Positions 22,388-33,670 of a DNA stretch of 64,000 bases are shown piece by piece (the stretch's first letter is position 1; the number at the start of each line of letters is the position of its first letter). The DNA is from Karalla daura (Eukaryota > Chordata > Actinopteri > Chaetodontiformes > Leiognathidae): positions 11,631,536 to 11,695,535 of the forward strand of contig CM055191.1 in assembly GCA_029224185.1 (NCBI GenBank), read 5' to 3'. The notes below the pieces were generated by a model. It did not search any database and had not been told where the DNA came from. It saw only the letters and a list, made by a program, of their open reading frames with translations. The position numbers were made by a program, and so were the translations under genes.

Positions 22388-24788
22388 ATGTTGCAGAGAG
22401 AGTGAGTGAGCAACTTGCGCAGAGCAGACCGATTTTCTCGCTCTTGGTTCTGAATAATTCCTGTGTTTTACTCCACACATTTGATGCAATAAATCAAATT
22501 CATTCTCACTTTAATTGTTACACTTTCACTACAGCTATCAGCATTTCCTCTGCATCCTGTGTTTGTGTATGCGTGCCTGTGCCTGTGTGTGTGTGTGTGT
22601 GTGTGTGTGTAGGGGGGTTTGTCCATTCAAACTGATGCACTGCGGTTCTGAGGCATCCTGTTTTCCTGTTTCTTTCAGAATTATCTTGGTTAGATTTCAG
22701 TGGAAGTGCATTTGCAAAAACAAGGGTTTTTAGCGTCTCATGTTTTGGTTTCATTTGATAACAATATCGCTAATCTTTGGAAAAATGACTCCAAATCAAA
22801 ACCCGTTATGCAGATCAACCACAATGTGGCTTTTCCTTTAAAACTTATTTCTCTCGTTCTCCACATCGCCCTGAGATGCACTGTACATGTGGGAGGGAGG
22901 CCTGGTAGAAATATCTGAGACATGATTCAAATCTTCAAAGAGACCCAAGTTTGAGTCATGTTACCAATGCATAAAACTGAAACACATATATCGACATGAA
23001 GGTAAACCAGCAGCCAGTCACTCTGGACAGACCCTGGTTAATTTCAAAACAAAGAAGAAGATCTGCCAAGGTATGTTTCAGACGGTCTAAAACTACATTT
23101 TGAGCATCAAATAAAAGACTAAAAGGTGAAAATCAGCTTTGCGAGACTGTGATATTTAGAGCTGGCTTAAGCTTCAACAGGGTAGAGAGAGTGGAAACCC
23201 GAAGTGAACAGAGTCAACACTTTGATACGGTTACAGGCTGAGGCAACCGAACTTGAAATCTGCAGGTTTTGAAGAATTGGGGAAAAAAAACAAAACAACA
23301 ACAACAACAAAACACTGTTGCTTGCCATGCAACTGTTGCACATTATGCAATGACAAGCTTGTCACAAGTAGCATGAGAAGCATCATCGTTTGTCTTAGGA
23401 CAGAGCCGAAGAAATTAGTGGGAAGGACAGAAAAGCCGGTAAAGGATTTAATTGATAAGATATCTTTGATTGTACTGCCCACACACACACACACACACAC
23501 ACAGATAGTCATAGACACACCAAAGAACTTCATCCCTACCTCGCATCATCCTCACTCCTCCACTTGTCTCAGGCGTTTGTCCCACTTTCACAAGCTCACT
23601 TTTCCTCTCAGTTTGTCTAGCTACACTCTTTCTTTTGACACACTTTTTTTTTGGGTTCACGCAACACCTTTCTTCTGTGTCTCTCTCGTCCTTTAGCAAG
23701 CCCGGCCGGTTGCTCAGTGCAGCTATAGCACGCTTATTCAGACTTTCGTGAGTGTCAGTCACCGCCTCACCTTCCTCGTCAGTGTCTGTGTGTCGTGAGA
23801 GAGAGAGAGAGAGTGTGTGTGTGCCTCTGTGTGTGTGTGTCTGTTTGAGAGCGTGAGAGAGAGAGAGAGAGAGCGAGAGAGAGATAGAGCAAGAGAGAGA
23901 GAGAGGCGACAGACAAAGGAAGGGGGGACAGTCCCTTACCCCTGATTCTTTCTTGAGGTACTTTTTCCCGATTCCTTTGTTGTTATCCTTCACCCCCTCA
24001 CTCTAGACTACAAGGTGAACAAAATCTGCTTTGAAACTTTGCTGCTTTTGTGCCTAAAACTGACAAAAATAATTTCAGCACACTTTCAATTCTATCTATT
24101 CTCAAATTGCTACATTTTAATAAATAATTTCTATTTGCAAGTTTTCAACTTTGTGGCCTTTGCGAATGCTTGGGATGCACGTGTGAATTGGTGTGTTTTT
24201 TGATACTGACAGTTATGCAGAAACAGCGTAGAGACCTCGGACTTAAGCACAACTAGTGAAAGTACCATGCGATTACATTGCAATATTATGCCCGAACTCT
24301 TCTGTCCTTAAAATTTCAGAAGTAAAAGATTTTGAAATACTCAAAGTTACACTTAAGCACAGCACTTGTGGATGTAAGCGTATACCCTCTCTTGCTCTAT
24401 CAGCTCTGCATCTGCAGCACCTGACTGATAAAGCCAACAACACACAACCGCTGTGGCTCTCTATCTCATCCAGGACCTCTGCCTCTGTGCCACTCGCTGC
24501 TCACAACCCATCCTGGATGATTCCTCTATCTTCTCACACACAGCACGTGCGCGCACGCTGAGGAGCAGCAATCAATACTTTGCTATTATTGCCGCTGGCT
24601 TTATCATCGCGCCAACTACCACGGGTGCCACACACAGCATCTACACACTTGATAAGGCGACCCAGGTGTGCTAAAGCTGCGGTGGTAGCAGTGTCAACCC
24701 AAAGAAGTTAAAAAAAGACTAAATGTTATCAACGGCATCTGCACTCAGATGCCAAAGTGGCAAAGCCAGAGAAGTTGGTATTTTCATC

Positions 24789-24869
<81 letters not shown>

Positions 24870-27800
24870 GAGTGCGCGAGATGAGGGCAGCACAGGTGTG
24901 ACACACAGCACATGTTGTTAATAGCCCAGCTCCAGAGACACCACAATATGTGTGCTTGTGTGTATATGGTGTGTATGTATGTGTGTGTGTGTGTATGTGT
25001 GTGCATGCTGGCTTGTCTCTTGCTCTACAGGTGCAATGTTGCATGCACAAATATCTAGCACAAACACATGCAATTTCATTACCACACACAAGTACAAACA
25101 CACACACTCATATTGCATACATGCTAAGACACAGAGGTTGAGAATGTCATAGAGAACTTACTCAAATGAGTCTTCTTGGACACAGCTCCTCCTGAGAGAC
25201 AAAAGATAAGTGAGAGGATTAAAAGTGGACAAGACCGCACAGTTTTACAACAACTCGTGTCTCGTAGAAACATTGTTTTATACTTCAAAAACATTACAGC
25301 TGTGGAGTGTACTCGGGGGGGGCTTTACATGTTAGATGTTCATGTCAGGTGGGCTAAACTAACTCTAACCAACAACGTGGTGCCTTCTGAGGAGGGCCAT
25401 AACCAAATTTAATATCCACAGTCCCTCTTTTTTTATTCTGTACTGCTATGATAGGACTAAGAATGTATGACAAGTCATAAAATAAAACAGTATAAACAAT
25501 GAAAAGATGAATTATAAATCTTGCACTATATATATAGTAAACCTACTAAAAATGTGTTGAATGGTCCAGAAATTGTATTAAACAATCTTCATTTAACAAA
25601 CATAACTGTACAGTATGAACTGTATAGTTCATACTATACAGTATGAACCATACAGTTCATACTGTACAGTATGAACTGTATTTTGCTAATACTCTCCGTA
25701 TGAGCATGCTCATACAGAGAGGTGGCCAGGACAGATAGACTGTTCTGTAAATCAACACTGGAGATGATGGATTTGGTTCCCAGCTGTTATTTATGTAAAG
25801 AAGTAGCTGTATTGAATCAAAATCACAATCTTTTCTTAAACCCAAACAAGTAGTTTTAGTGCCGAACCCTTACAGGAGTCAAGCCTTTAGTTTTAACCTT
25901 TACACGTTGTGCAAGGCCGTTACAGAAATTCACTGGATAGAAAGGTTTAACAATATAAATTAAAGATTTGCATCCATATATGCACAGATATACAGTATCT
26001 AAAATTATGAATTTACTCATAATTCTCACTCTTGACACCTTGTGTGTGAAACCAACCCTCTGGCAGCATCAGGTGTGCTGGGAGTCATGACCTATGGTGA
26101 CCTACCTGCCACTGTGTCAACCTTCGCGTTTTAAAATGGGACCTCAAAATCAGTCAAATGTCACACACAGTCATCTAAACATGTGAAATCTGGAAGATTC
26201 GATAGACACAGTCAGCGTTTCATCAAAGTGTGAATGTGAAAAACACCCCAGCAATCCTTAGCATATGGAACTGAGTTTTTTTTCCGGAGTGCAGAGGCAT
26301 ATGTATGTATACAGATAAGAAACCTTACCGATGGCTGGGAGATTAAATGAGAAGATTCCTATTTGCACTTGTTTGTGTCTGCGTTGTGTTTGAGTGACTC
26401 TTGGGCGCCCATTGACTCTCTCACACACACACATACACACACACACACACGCTGCAGATAAAGGCAGAGGAAGGTGGGTGTGTGTGAAGCAACAGGTCGT
26501 CTTTTTTGTCTGCCTGTTTGACCACAATTGTGAGAAAGTCTAAGATGCACAGAGTGTGGGTAAGTGCGTGGAGGGCCTGAACCAAGGGGGTTATTTCTGG
26601 AGTTGCACATCTCTGAGTGTGTGCGTGAGTGAGACAGAACAGATAAGTATCAATGGAAGACGTAGAGCTAGTTGTCCTTTGTCTGGGGCCTGATCAGGCC
26701 CTCTGTGGTTTCCACTGTTTTCCTACCATCATCAAATCTGTTTTGCTTCATAAGCACAAATGATGGAATGAAAGCAGAGCAGTGCATATGCACGCACACA
26801 CAGACACACTGACAAGAGAAATGTCTTTAAAAAATTCACATGAGCTGAGCAAAGCTGGCAGCTATAAGACGGAACAAACATCTATTCAGAATCAATACGA
26901 CTATGTATATGCCGTAATCATTTAATAGATTTTGAATTTGCGTGTCATTATAATTTAACATGATAAAGTATCACAGTGTGAAACTCTTTTAATATGGTAA
27001 AGTTTTATAAAAGCGCACCAATATTTCCCATTAATCTTATGTGACTAATATTCAAACTGCATTGCAGAGACTCACAAACACTCCAAAAAGACACACCGGC
27101 CACGTTTTAACATTTAAAGTCAGGCAAACCGCATTCATGGCTGAACACAGGTGTTACTGGCGGTCTGAACTTATTAAAAGTGATTTCTGCAGAGGATGGA
27201 ATTAACGGTTGTGGTCAGTGGTTGGTGGTGGAAAAAGAATTACTGACTGCAGCTTCCGTACGACACTAAATGTGACACAGATCCTACACATTTAGCACAA
27301 CACACCTGCTACCCAGGCCATAGTCCCCCCCCCCCCCCCCCCCCCCCGCCACACACACACACACACACCATACATGACCTTGGTGACTTCAGGGGCATCA
27401 ACATCGACACCACTCATCAGTCAAAATCTCACTAACGTCTCGACTCTGTGGCATCTGAGCTGAATAGTGGAGCGACAGTTGCGGAGTTACATAACAGCAC
27501 TGACGACCACTGAAGCCAGAGAGCAGGCCAACACATTTCCCTACTTCTACAACAAGGCACAAATAGGAGAGGATATATTTAAAAAAAAAAAGAAAAATAC
27601 AATATAAAATCATGTATGCTTTGAAGCTTTCCCAACGAGTCTAAGACCTAAAAACTGAGATCAAATACACTAAGAATAGAGCAAAATCTAAACTATAAAA
27701 TTACACTTTAAAGATGTGAAAAATATATGTCTCAGAGTGTAGAAGTAGGATCTATAGTTATATCTATATGAGCTGTTAACAAAATGTTATTTGCTTTTAA

Positions 27801-30800
27801 TGGCAGAGTATTAACACTTTGAGTTTCTACACCAAAATATCTTATCTTCAATCCTGTAACGATAGTTTCTGTGAACTGAAATCCTATTTACTAACTAACT
27901 CTAACAACTCAAAGTCAGGTTTACAAATGAGTGCTACATAGCATGGGAAGTATTTAGGGAAGAGGCTGGGGCCTATAATAGATCCCTGAGGGACACCACC
28001 GACAGTTTCCAGTTTGTATCCACTGGTGATAGGATTCAGTTTTACCCGACGCACAATCTAGATCATTTCCAGACACGGAGACACGAAACCCAACTGTTGA
28101 GAAAAATGAAAAGACACCCACAACAGCCACTAAAACCAAGACACTCATCAGCTTAAGATGAGCTTTCTCAGCAGTATGAAAAGCTGCACAACCACACTGA
28201 AACTGCTCTTAAACCAGATTACACCACCATCTCAGCATTTCTAGGACCTCGAGTGTAAACTCGCGTTGATTTTGTTAACAAAAACCTTCCATATGACCTC
28301 TCAACTTATTCTGGAGAAAGCTTTTGTCATCGTTTATCTTACAAACTCTCCTTCTTAAGAATGCTATTATACATCGACGTGACATATATTTACCGACACG
28401 CTCTCTCGCTATATCTCGCCTCCCTTCCGCCTTGTGCTGTGCATGATGTTGCATGTACACAACCTGCTTATTGGTTAGAAAATTGTTGCGTAGGGCCTTC
28501 CAAGCCACTTTGTTTCATACTTGTAGAGGCTTATACAACTTTATGTTTTTTCTGCGTGCACAGCCTGTTCACAGCCTTTCTCCTGAATGACTCAACCCAC
28601 CTTCACGTAGCTACTCTGTCACAGAGGATCATACATTATATGCAGTGTGTCATATTTTATTATCGGCATAAATGGATTTTCAATGTGAGCACATAACTTG
28701 ACCTTCTTACTGTATTGAAGTGACTTAAGAGCCTGAAAAAATGACTCACTCAGATAAGGATGTGAAATATAAGTTAATACTAAAACATCCTGCGACTATG
28801 ACTTTGATCCTGTGTGTTTTTCTCTTAATTACGTTTCAGTTTTCAAACCACTTCCACGGTACATTACAAAGTAGATGTGTCATCATTTTCATGGACAACA
28901 CACCTTGACTAAAACTTAATGGTGTTTATGCTTTTATTAGTCTGCAGTGGTAGGTGTCTAGAGACTTGGGCCTCTGAAACAGAAACTATATGCACAAACT
29001 CAATATCACTGGTAATGACAAAAGTAAAATCTAAAATGACTTTGACTCTTAATTCTGCATTATTTAACTTTTGTTGCTAACTTTTCATATGATACTTTTT
29101 TTCTCCTCAAATGTCAGATTAAATCAATCATTTAAACAAAGGATAGCTATGTTGCCCACAGTGTACACACATGCCAAATAAGTATACTCAAATTATACTA
29201 GTATACTCTTATTCTGTCATTAAATAAATTGTGTTTACTTACAGATGAGTGTCTTTCAGATCTGATTTTGTTGCTTATCTGAGTGACGATGATAAAAGTT
29301 CATTCATGCACGTTTGCTCTCCTTACTTGCACTTTCATTCATTAAACTGAGCCATCTTTGCTGTTGAACTGTGTCTCTATGCTATGACAGATATGGGGAA
29401 AGGTGCACAGTGGGTTTCTGTGGCACAGACACCAAGTGTCTTATCTCTGGAGGCTGCCAACAGTTTGATTTTAGCCATGGTGAGCCCTGAATAGAAAAGC
29501 ATTGACCAAAAACAGAAGCAGAAATAAGGACTAATCCCTGAGGATTACTCCGGCTTACTGCCATTCTTACCCACTCGCAGCACCTTTGCCACACCCCAGC
29601 CAAGGGGATGAGGAGGGTTACTGGGGTAAAAATGCAAGAGGGCGGAGCGGTAGGAGATAAGGGCGAACGGTGAGAAGACAGAAACAGGGAGACCGGTGCA
29701 GGACAGGTGAGCAGGGGAGGGCGGGAGGAGGTGCAGAATAGCATGCTGGGAGATCAGAGCAAGGTTTGGCTTGTGGAACAGGACATTCATTTCAATTCAG
29801 CTTTATTTAAAGCTATCCCAAGACACTTTACAGGAGAGCTAGGCTGCGCTAAACCCACCACATAGAGTATGAGCTAGGTGTTGATGACAGTGGTGAGGAA
29901 AAACTTCCTATGAAAAGGCAGAAACCTTGAGCAGACCAGTCATATACTGTGCTAAAGTCTGAGGCCACCATTAGATTTGTTGTTTTAGCAATCATTCAGT
30001 GATATACTTAAAACAGCCTGAAAATACAGGAAATATATACAGTATATGTGGTGCTAAAAAAAGCCCCTATTGTCCTTAGTGGCAACTAATTCTCCTTAAC
30101 ACAGACACAAATGAAACAAAAGAGGCAGATGGCTTCTCCAGGACTGCATGGAGAAGCCATTCATTTCTGAAAATTGCAGTTTATAAAAAGGTTTTCATAT
30201 ATTTCGAGTACTTTCTGCTTGTATCTTAATAACTCTAATCTCATAAAGAGGATGCAAATGAACAAGAATGGCCATTAAACCGTTTACTACAACACCTTCA
30301 GATGACTTAGATAAAAAAAAAACAAAAAACAAAAAAAACAGTGAGGTAAAAGCCCCAGAGGATGTTATCTCAAGACACTTTACATTAGAGTTAATCTAGA
30401 CCAAACTAATTAAACTAACTAAACAAACTGAGCCCACTTGTAGGTGAGCTGTTGGGGACAGTGGCGAGGAGAAACTTCAATAAGTAAGGAAGTATATAAA
30501 TTGGTATATAGAAACTACCAAGTATATATATAATGTAGAAAAACACTGCAGAATATCTCATTTAGGGCTGGTCTCCACTGAATTCTTAACTGAACGTATA
30601 ACAGCAAAGCCACAAAGCTGAGAGAGGTGAGAAAACTGTTTGGGACAGTGGTGAGGGGAAACTCCATTTCAACAGACAGGAACCTTGCACAGAACAGAGA
30701 AATAAAACACACTGTGGAGTATGTTTGCAAAGAAAGTGCAGTCCTGGCAGCCCTCTCGGGCTGGAGTGTGATGTGCAGAGCAAACCCTCAGGGGGGGTGG

Positions 30801-30862
30801 ATCCTCTTACCTCTTTTGATGGGGGTGTCAGCTGGGGGCACGTGGAGCTCCTCATATTCCAT
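12732..30862 (-). CDS. rorc: ROR-family nuclear receptor, closest to RORC
   Basis: Nuclear transcription factor that binds ROR response elements as a monomer. Exons: 30811-30862, 25162-25191, 17063-17148, 16512-16653, 15933-16298, 15380-15481, 15160-15281, 14631-14763, 14418-14525, 14201-14311, 13011-13120, 12732-12896. The sum is 1527 nt, 508 residues (human RORC 518), with every phase matching. The two-zinc-finger domain spans residues 35-100 (CKICGDKSSGVHYG, P-box CEGCKG), then the ROR hinge KFGRMSKRQRDSL, a run of 13 glutamines at 127-139, and the ligand-binding domain from about 260, ending with the activation helix PPLYKELF. LBD phrases such as QYVVEFAK, VVLVRM and ALVLIN favour RORC over RORA or RORB. 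The intron after exon 14631-14763 has a GC donor. Fish can have two RORC copies, so the a/b suffix is left open. Confidence 0.9.
13500..13790. repeat. Duplicated repeat tail in a ROR intron
   Basis: Two diverged direct copies of a unit with CAGCTG...ACTTACAACTCC...GGAT occur at about 13540 and 13745. The left one is preceded by AACTGAAGAAGCCTCTTGAA, a phrase seen in widespread fish repeats. It lies between exons 13011-13120 and 14201-14311. Confidence 0.5.
15600..15910. repeat. Dispersed repeat fragment plus CA microsatellite
   Basis: 15615-15690 resembles a fish repeat (CCATCCAGCTATCATC, GATCGGACCATCACAGGGCA). It is followed by a CA run at 15830-15911 that stops about 20 bases from the end of exon 15933-16298. 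Confidence 0.7.
16400..16435. repeat. C22 homopolymer followed by GT run in a ROR intron
   Basis: Twenty-two consecutive C residues (16400-16421) directly followed by alternating GT. On the transcript strand this is a G22 run in the intron between exons 16512-16653 and 15933-16298. Confidence 0.9.
19630..19680 (+). repeat. Retroelement-like 3' tail
   Basis: ATGAAATTTCCTTGTTGTGG then GACAAATAAAGTGATAG resembles the 3' end shared by several fish LINE families. Similar tails lie at 47905-47950 and 58588-58630. Confidence 0.45.
24791..24872. repeat. Compound GT/GA microsatellite
   Basis: GT run (24791-24832) followed directly by a GA run to about 24872 with one CA interruption. Long frames through it are artefacts. 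Confidence 0.95.
25605..25722. repeat. Palindrome cluster
   Basis: 25605-25680 is built from alternating CAGTATGAACTGTA and its complement, so that the whole 75 bases is nearly its own reverse complement. Next to it, 25693-25722 is a second palindrome centred on GAGCATGCTC. Confidence 0.85.
27325..27368. repeat. C23 homopolymer followed by CA repeat
   Basis: Twenty-three C residues at 27325-27347, then GCC and a CA run. Confidence 0.9.
29785..30700. repeat. Three fragments of one dispersed fish repeat
   Basis: Copies at about 29785-29945, 30360-30480 and 30630-30700 share the order CAAGACACTTTACA, then GACAGTGGTGAGGA with AAACTTC, then AACCTTGAGCAGA or a variant. This matches by eye a repeat found across fish genomes. 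The copies are in the same orientation and degrade rightwards. Confidence 0.6.
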
Positions 30863-31341
30863 AACTCTCCTGGGTGGCCCTACACGAGTACACTCCCACA
30901 CACACCTCGCACACAGACACACGCACACACACAGACAGACTCCATTTTTCTGCCTCCATTAGACCATCAGAAAGCCGGTGTGACAGAGCTCTCTCTACCT
31001 GTTGGAGCGGTTTCTTCTAGCGCCCAGGTCGGCGCAGGCATTTGAAGACGTGCAGAGCCATCTCCACCTCCTGGGGTTCCCTCACAGTGCGTCCCTCAGC
31101 CCGCTCCTCATCTTCTCACCCTCTTCTCCTGCTGCTGCTGCTGCAAAAAACCTCGTCCAACCTCGTCTGAGTGACTGTGTGTGGATGTTTTGATATATAT
31201 GTATTATGTTGTTCCTTTTGATTTCCCCCCGAGGCTGCAAAAGAAGAGAGGAGAGAGTGCAGCTGGACACCGGCCTCCCCCTCCTCCCTCTCCTCCTCCT
31301 CCTCCCTCTCCTCCTCCCTGACCGTCCCAGGCTGGAGAGAG

Positions 31342-31364
31342 TTATGTCACCGGCTGTTACGTAA
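31342..31364. promoter_or_regulatory. D-box pair upstream of the ROR gene
   Basis: A perfect palindromic TTACGTAA is at 31357-31364, preceded by a near match TTATGTCA at 31342-31349, about 0.5 kb upstream of the ROR start codon. TTACGTAA is the consensus for PAR-bZIP factors and the repressor NFIL3. The transcription start was not located, so promoter position is an inference. Confidence 0.45.
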
Positions 31365-32279
31365 TAGCAGCGGATCGGGTTTTGCTTTGTAGTTGCTCGG
31401 TTGAGAAATATAATCCCGTGGTGCTGCCACAAATTTCCGCCGCACTAATCGAGGAAACACAGTGAATGTTGCAGAGGTTCGACCTCAGCCTCTCACCCCG
31501 GGTCCAAAGTGGAAAATTAATTATGTCCAATAAAAGCAATACTAAAAAGAATATCACTTCTAATGCTCGTGCTTTATTATCACTGTTATTATGATTATTA
31601 TTGTATTATTATATTGTTTGATTTGATATTATGATTATTATATATTACCATCATCATCATCAAAAACACTACACACTTCACCCCCTTCAGAATTTGTCAT
31701 AACCAAGGACTTGTGGCTGCACTGTAAACATGGCAAATGGTATATTGACCAGTTCTGTGGTTTATGAATGAACAAATTCAGTATCGAAAAACAGCTATTG
31801 AGATATGCATTAAATGATAAATAATGAATATAAGTTTTCTAAATATGTGTTAAAAGTGCATGTTCAGAATTCGAGCAACTTGTGGGTGGAAACTATCTCT
31901 GAGTCTCTTGGTTTTGTCCTTGAATGAATGAATGAATGAATGAGTAGCCATTATTAACATGTCAGCAGCAAGACAAAGACAGTACTAAGGACAGTTGACA
32001 GAAACAAAAAATCAAGTTAAAATCTGTGGAAATCGTCATAACAGGCAGTAAACAACATGGCATGTAACCAAGATGGTAAGATGGTAGGAGGAATGGAGAC
32101 TGACCTCTTAAAACATATAAAAGAGAGATAATAGGAGAGAATATTGTTCACTCTACACATCCAGACAAGACATAGCGCTTGCCCATGAATATAAGCCCAT
32201 GGAGTGCTCATAGTGTTGCTGCATGGAGTCACAGGTTGTTGGACTGTGTTTGGAGGGTGTGCTCTCAGCTTGGAGTTCA

Positions 32280-32490
32280 GGTTGGTTCTTACATTGCACA
32301 TTTTTAGGCTTCAGTTCCACTCATACTGCTTTTACAGACACTTTTATATTCACTTTACCAACACTTTGGTGGCAGAGGCTGCCTTCAACAGTCCAGCTGC
32401 TCAGCCAGGAGATTTTACCATTAGACACAGTGGTGAGGCAGGGGCAGTTTGGGGTTCACTTTGACATCTGGGCTGAAAGAAGCTGGGATC
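32280..32490. repeat. Decayed SINE-like repeat
   Basis: Contains TGGTGGCAGAGGCTGCC and GGGGCAGTTTGGGGTTCACT in the order typical of a fish repeat related to the copy at 9612-9780. Confidence 0.45.
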
Positions 32491-33479
32491 AAATCATCAA
32501 CCTTCTTGTTGATCTGATCTGATCTGACTGAGCTTTCATATGTTTTACATGAAGTTTGACTTTTCAGCTAATACGCAGGTACGACACGTCTCGCTGTCTA
32601 TTACTTTCTTGTTGTGCTTGGTTGTTGCTGTTTCTGCTGCTCTTCCTCTACTATCTAATATGTTCTTTTTGCTCTCCATGCAACAGGTGGAGAACAGTAC
32701 CTCATAGAACAAATCTGCCAGGCACTACAAAGGCATTCAGACTTGTATTGTATGAACTAAGCTGCTGGACAGGATAGGTTTATAATTGTGTTGTAACTTT
32801 TCAATCTCTCTTCTCTATTCACCACACAGCCCAGATCTGTATGCACTGTCTTCATGTTCCCATCTGAACTGTTGCCCCGTGCTTATGGATGCCATTTATC
32901 CTGCTGATTTTGCACCTAACACCACAACAAATTACTCGCCATGTAACTTGGCAATAAATGCTGATATATCCTGACACAGGGAAACAATGAATAATCAATG
33001 TATCTCCTCGACTTACATGACAAATGCGTGACAGGTGCCTACGTGCTGCTCAGGTCTGCTAAACAACCGACGCTTTACGTCTTCCTTCTCTGCTGGCATG
33101 CTTTACCACATCTCACAGGCAGATAAGCTGATACAATCATTTTCACAATTCATATCTGCACCATCTTAACCTGCCAACACGTTCAGAGCAATATTACACA
33201 TTTTTGCCTGGTCATGCAACTCGGATGCAAATGCAGTCAGACGTGCAACCTGAAACATTATGAAACCATGTTAACCCAAGCTCTAACAGTATAGTTAGAG
33301 CTTCCAGTTTATATGTATTTATAAATATATGTGACTGACGTGTTGGTGAATCCAGGCTTGTGAATATCTTTCAGCAATGTTCTCATCAGACTAATTATGA
33401 TACAGATCCACACACCTGCTACTAACAAACCTGTTCAATGATGTATCATCATCTCTGATTTCAACTTGTTTGAAAGCCT

Positions 33480-33670
33480 AAACTGCCAGCTTCCACCATT
33501 CACTCTCACAATCACACCTTGGGACAATTAAGAACTTCCAATTAATCGTAATCCATGTTATCTTCTTTTTTTTGGACTGTGGGAGCAAACTATAGAACCT
33601 GGGATGAGATCTATGCACACACAGGGGGAACATGCAAACTCACACAAACAGAAGCGGCCTGAAATGACCC
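33480..33670. repeat. Decayed dispersed fish repeat
   Basis: Phrases CACCATTCACTCTCACAATC, TTTTTGGACTGTGGGAG and CACAGGGGGAACATGCAAAC occur in the order seen in a common fish repeat; a related fragment is at 17420-17515 and, in the other orientation, at 38180-38450. Confidence 0.5.

Larger units (their letters stand above)
17149..25161. other. ROR intron 2 (8 kb), non-coding
   Basis: No exon supported. Contents: a fish repeat fragment at 17420-17515 (GGAAACCAGAGAAAG...CACAGGGAGAACATG), a CpG-richer block at 18390-18660, a retroelement-like 3' tail at 19630-19680, CA/GT runs at 20740-20780, 20885-20955, 22343-22387, 22580-22610 and 23480-23504, GA-rich tracts at 23790-23905 and a GT/GA compound repeat at 24791-24870. 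Confidence 0.7.
25192..30810. other. ROR intron 1 (5.6 kb), non-coding
   Basis: No exon supported. It contains a palindrome cluster at 25605-25722, a C23 run with CA repeat at 27325-27368, and three fragments of one dispersed repeat at 29785-30700. The remainder is AT-rich without recognisable structure. Confidence 0.7.
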
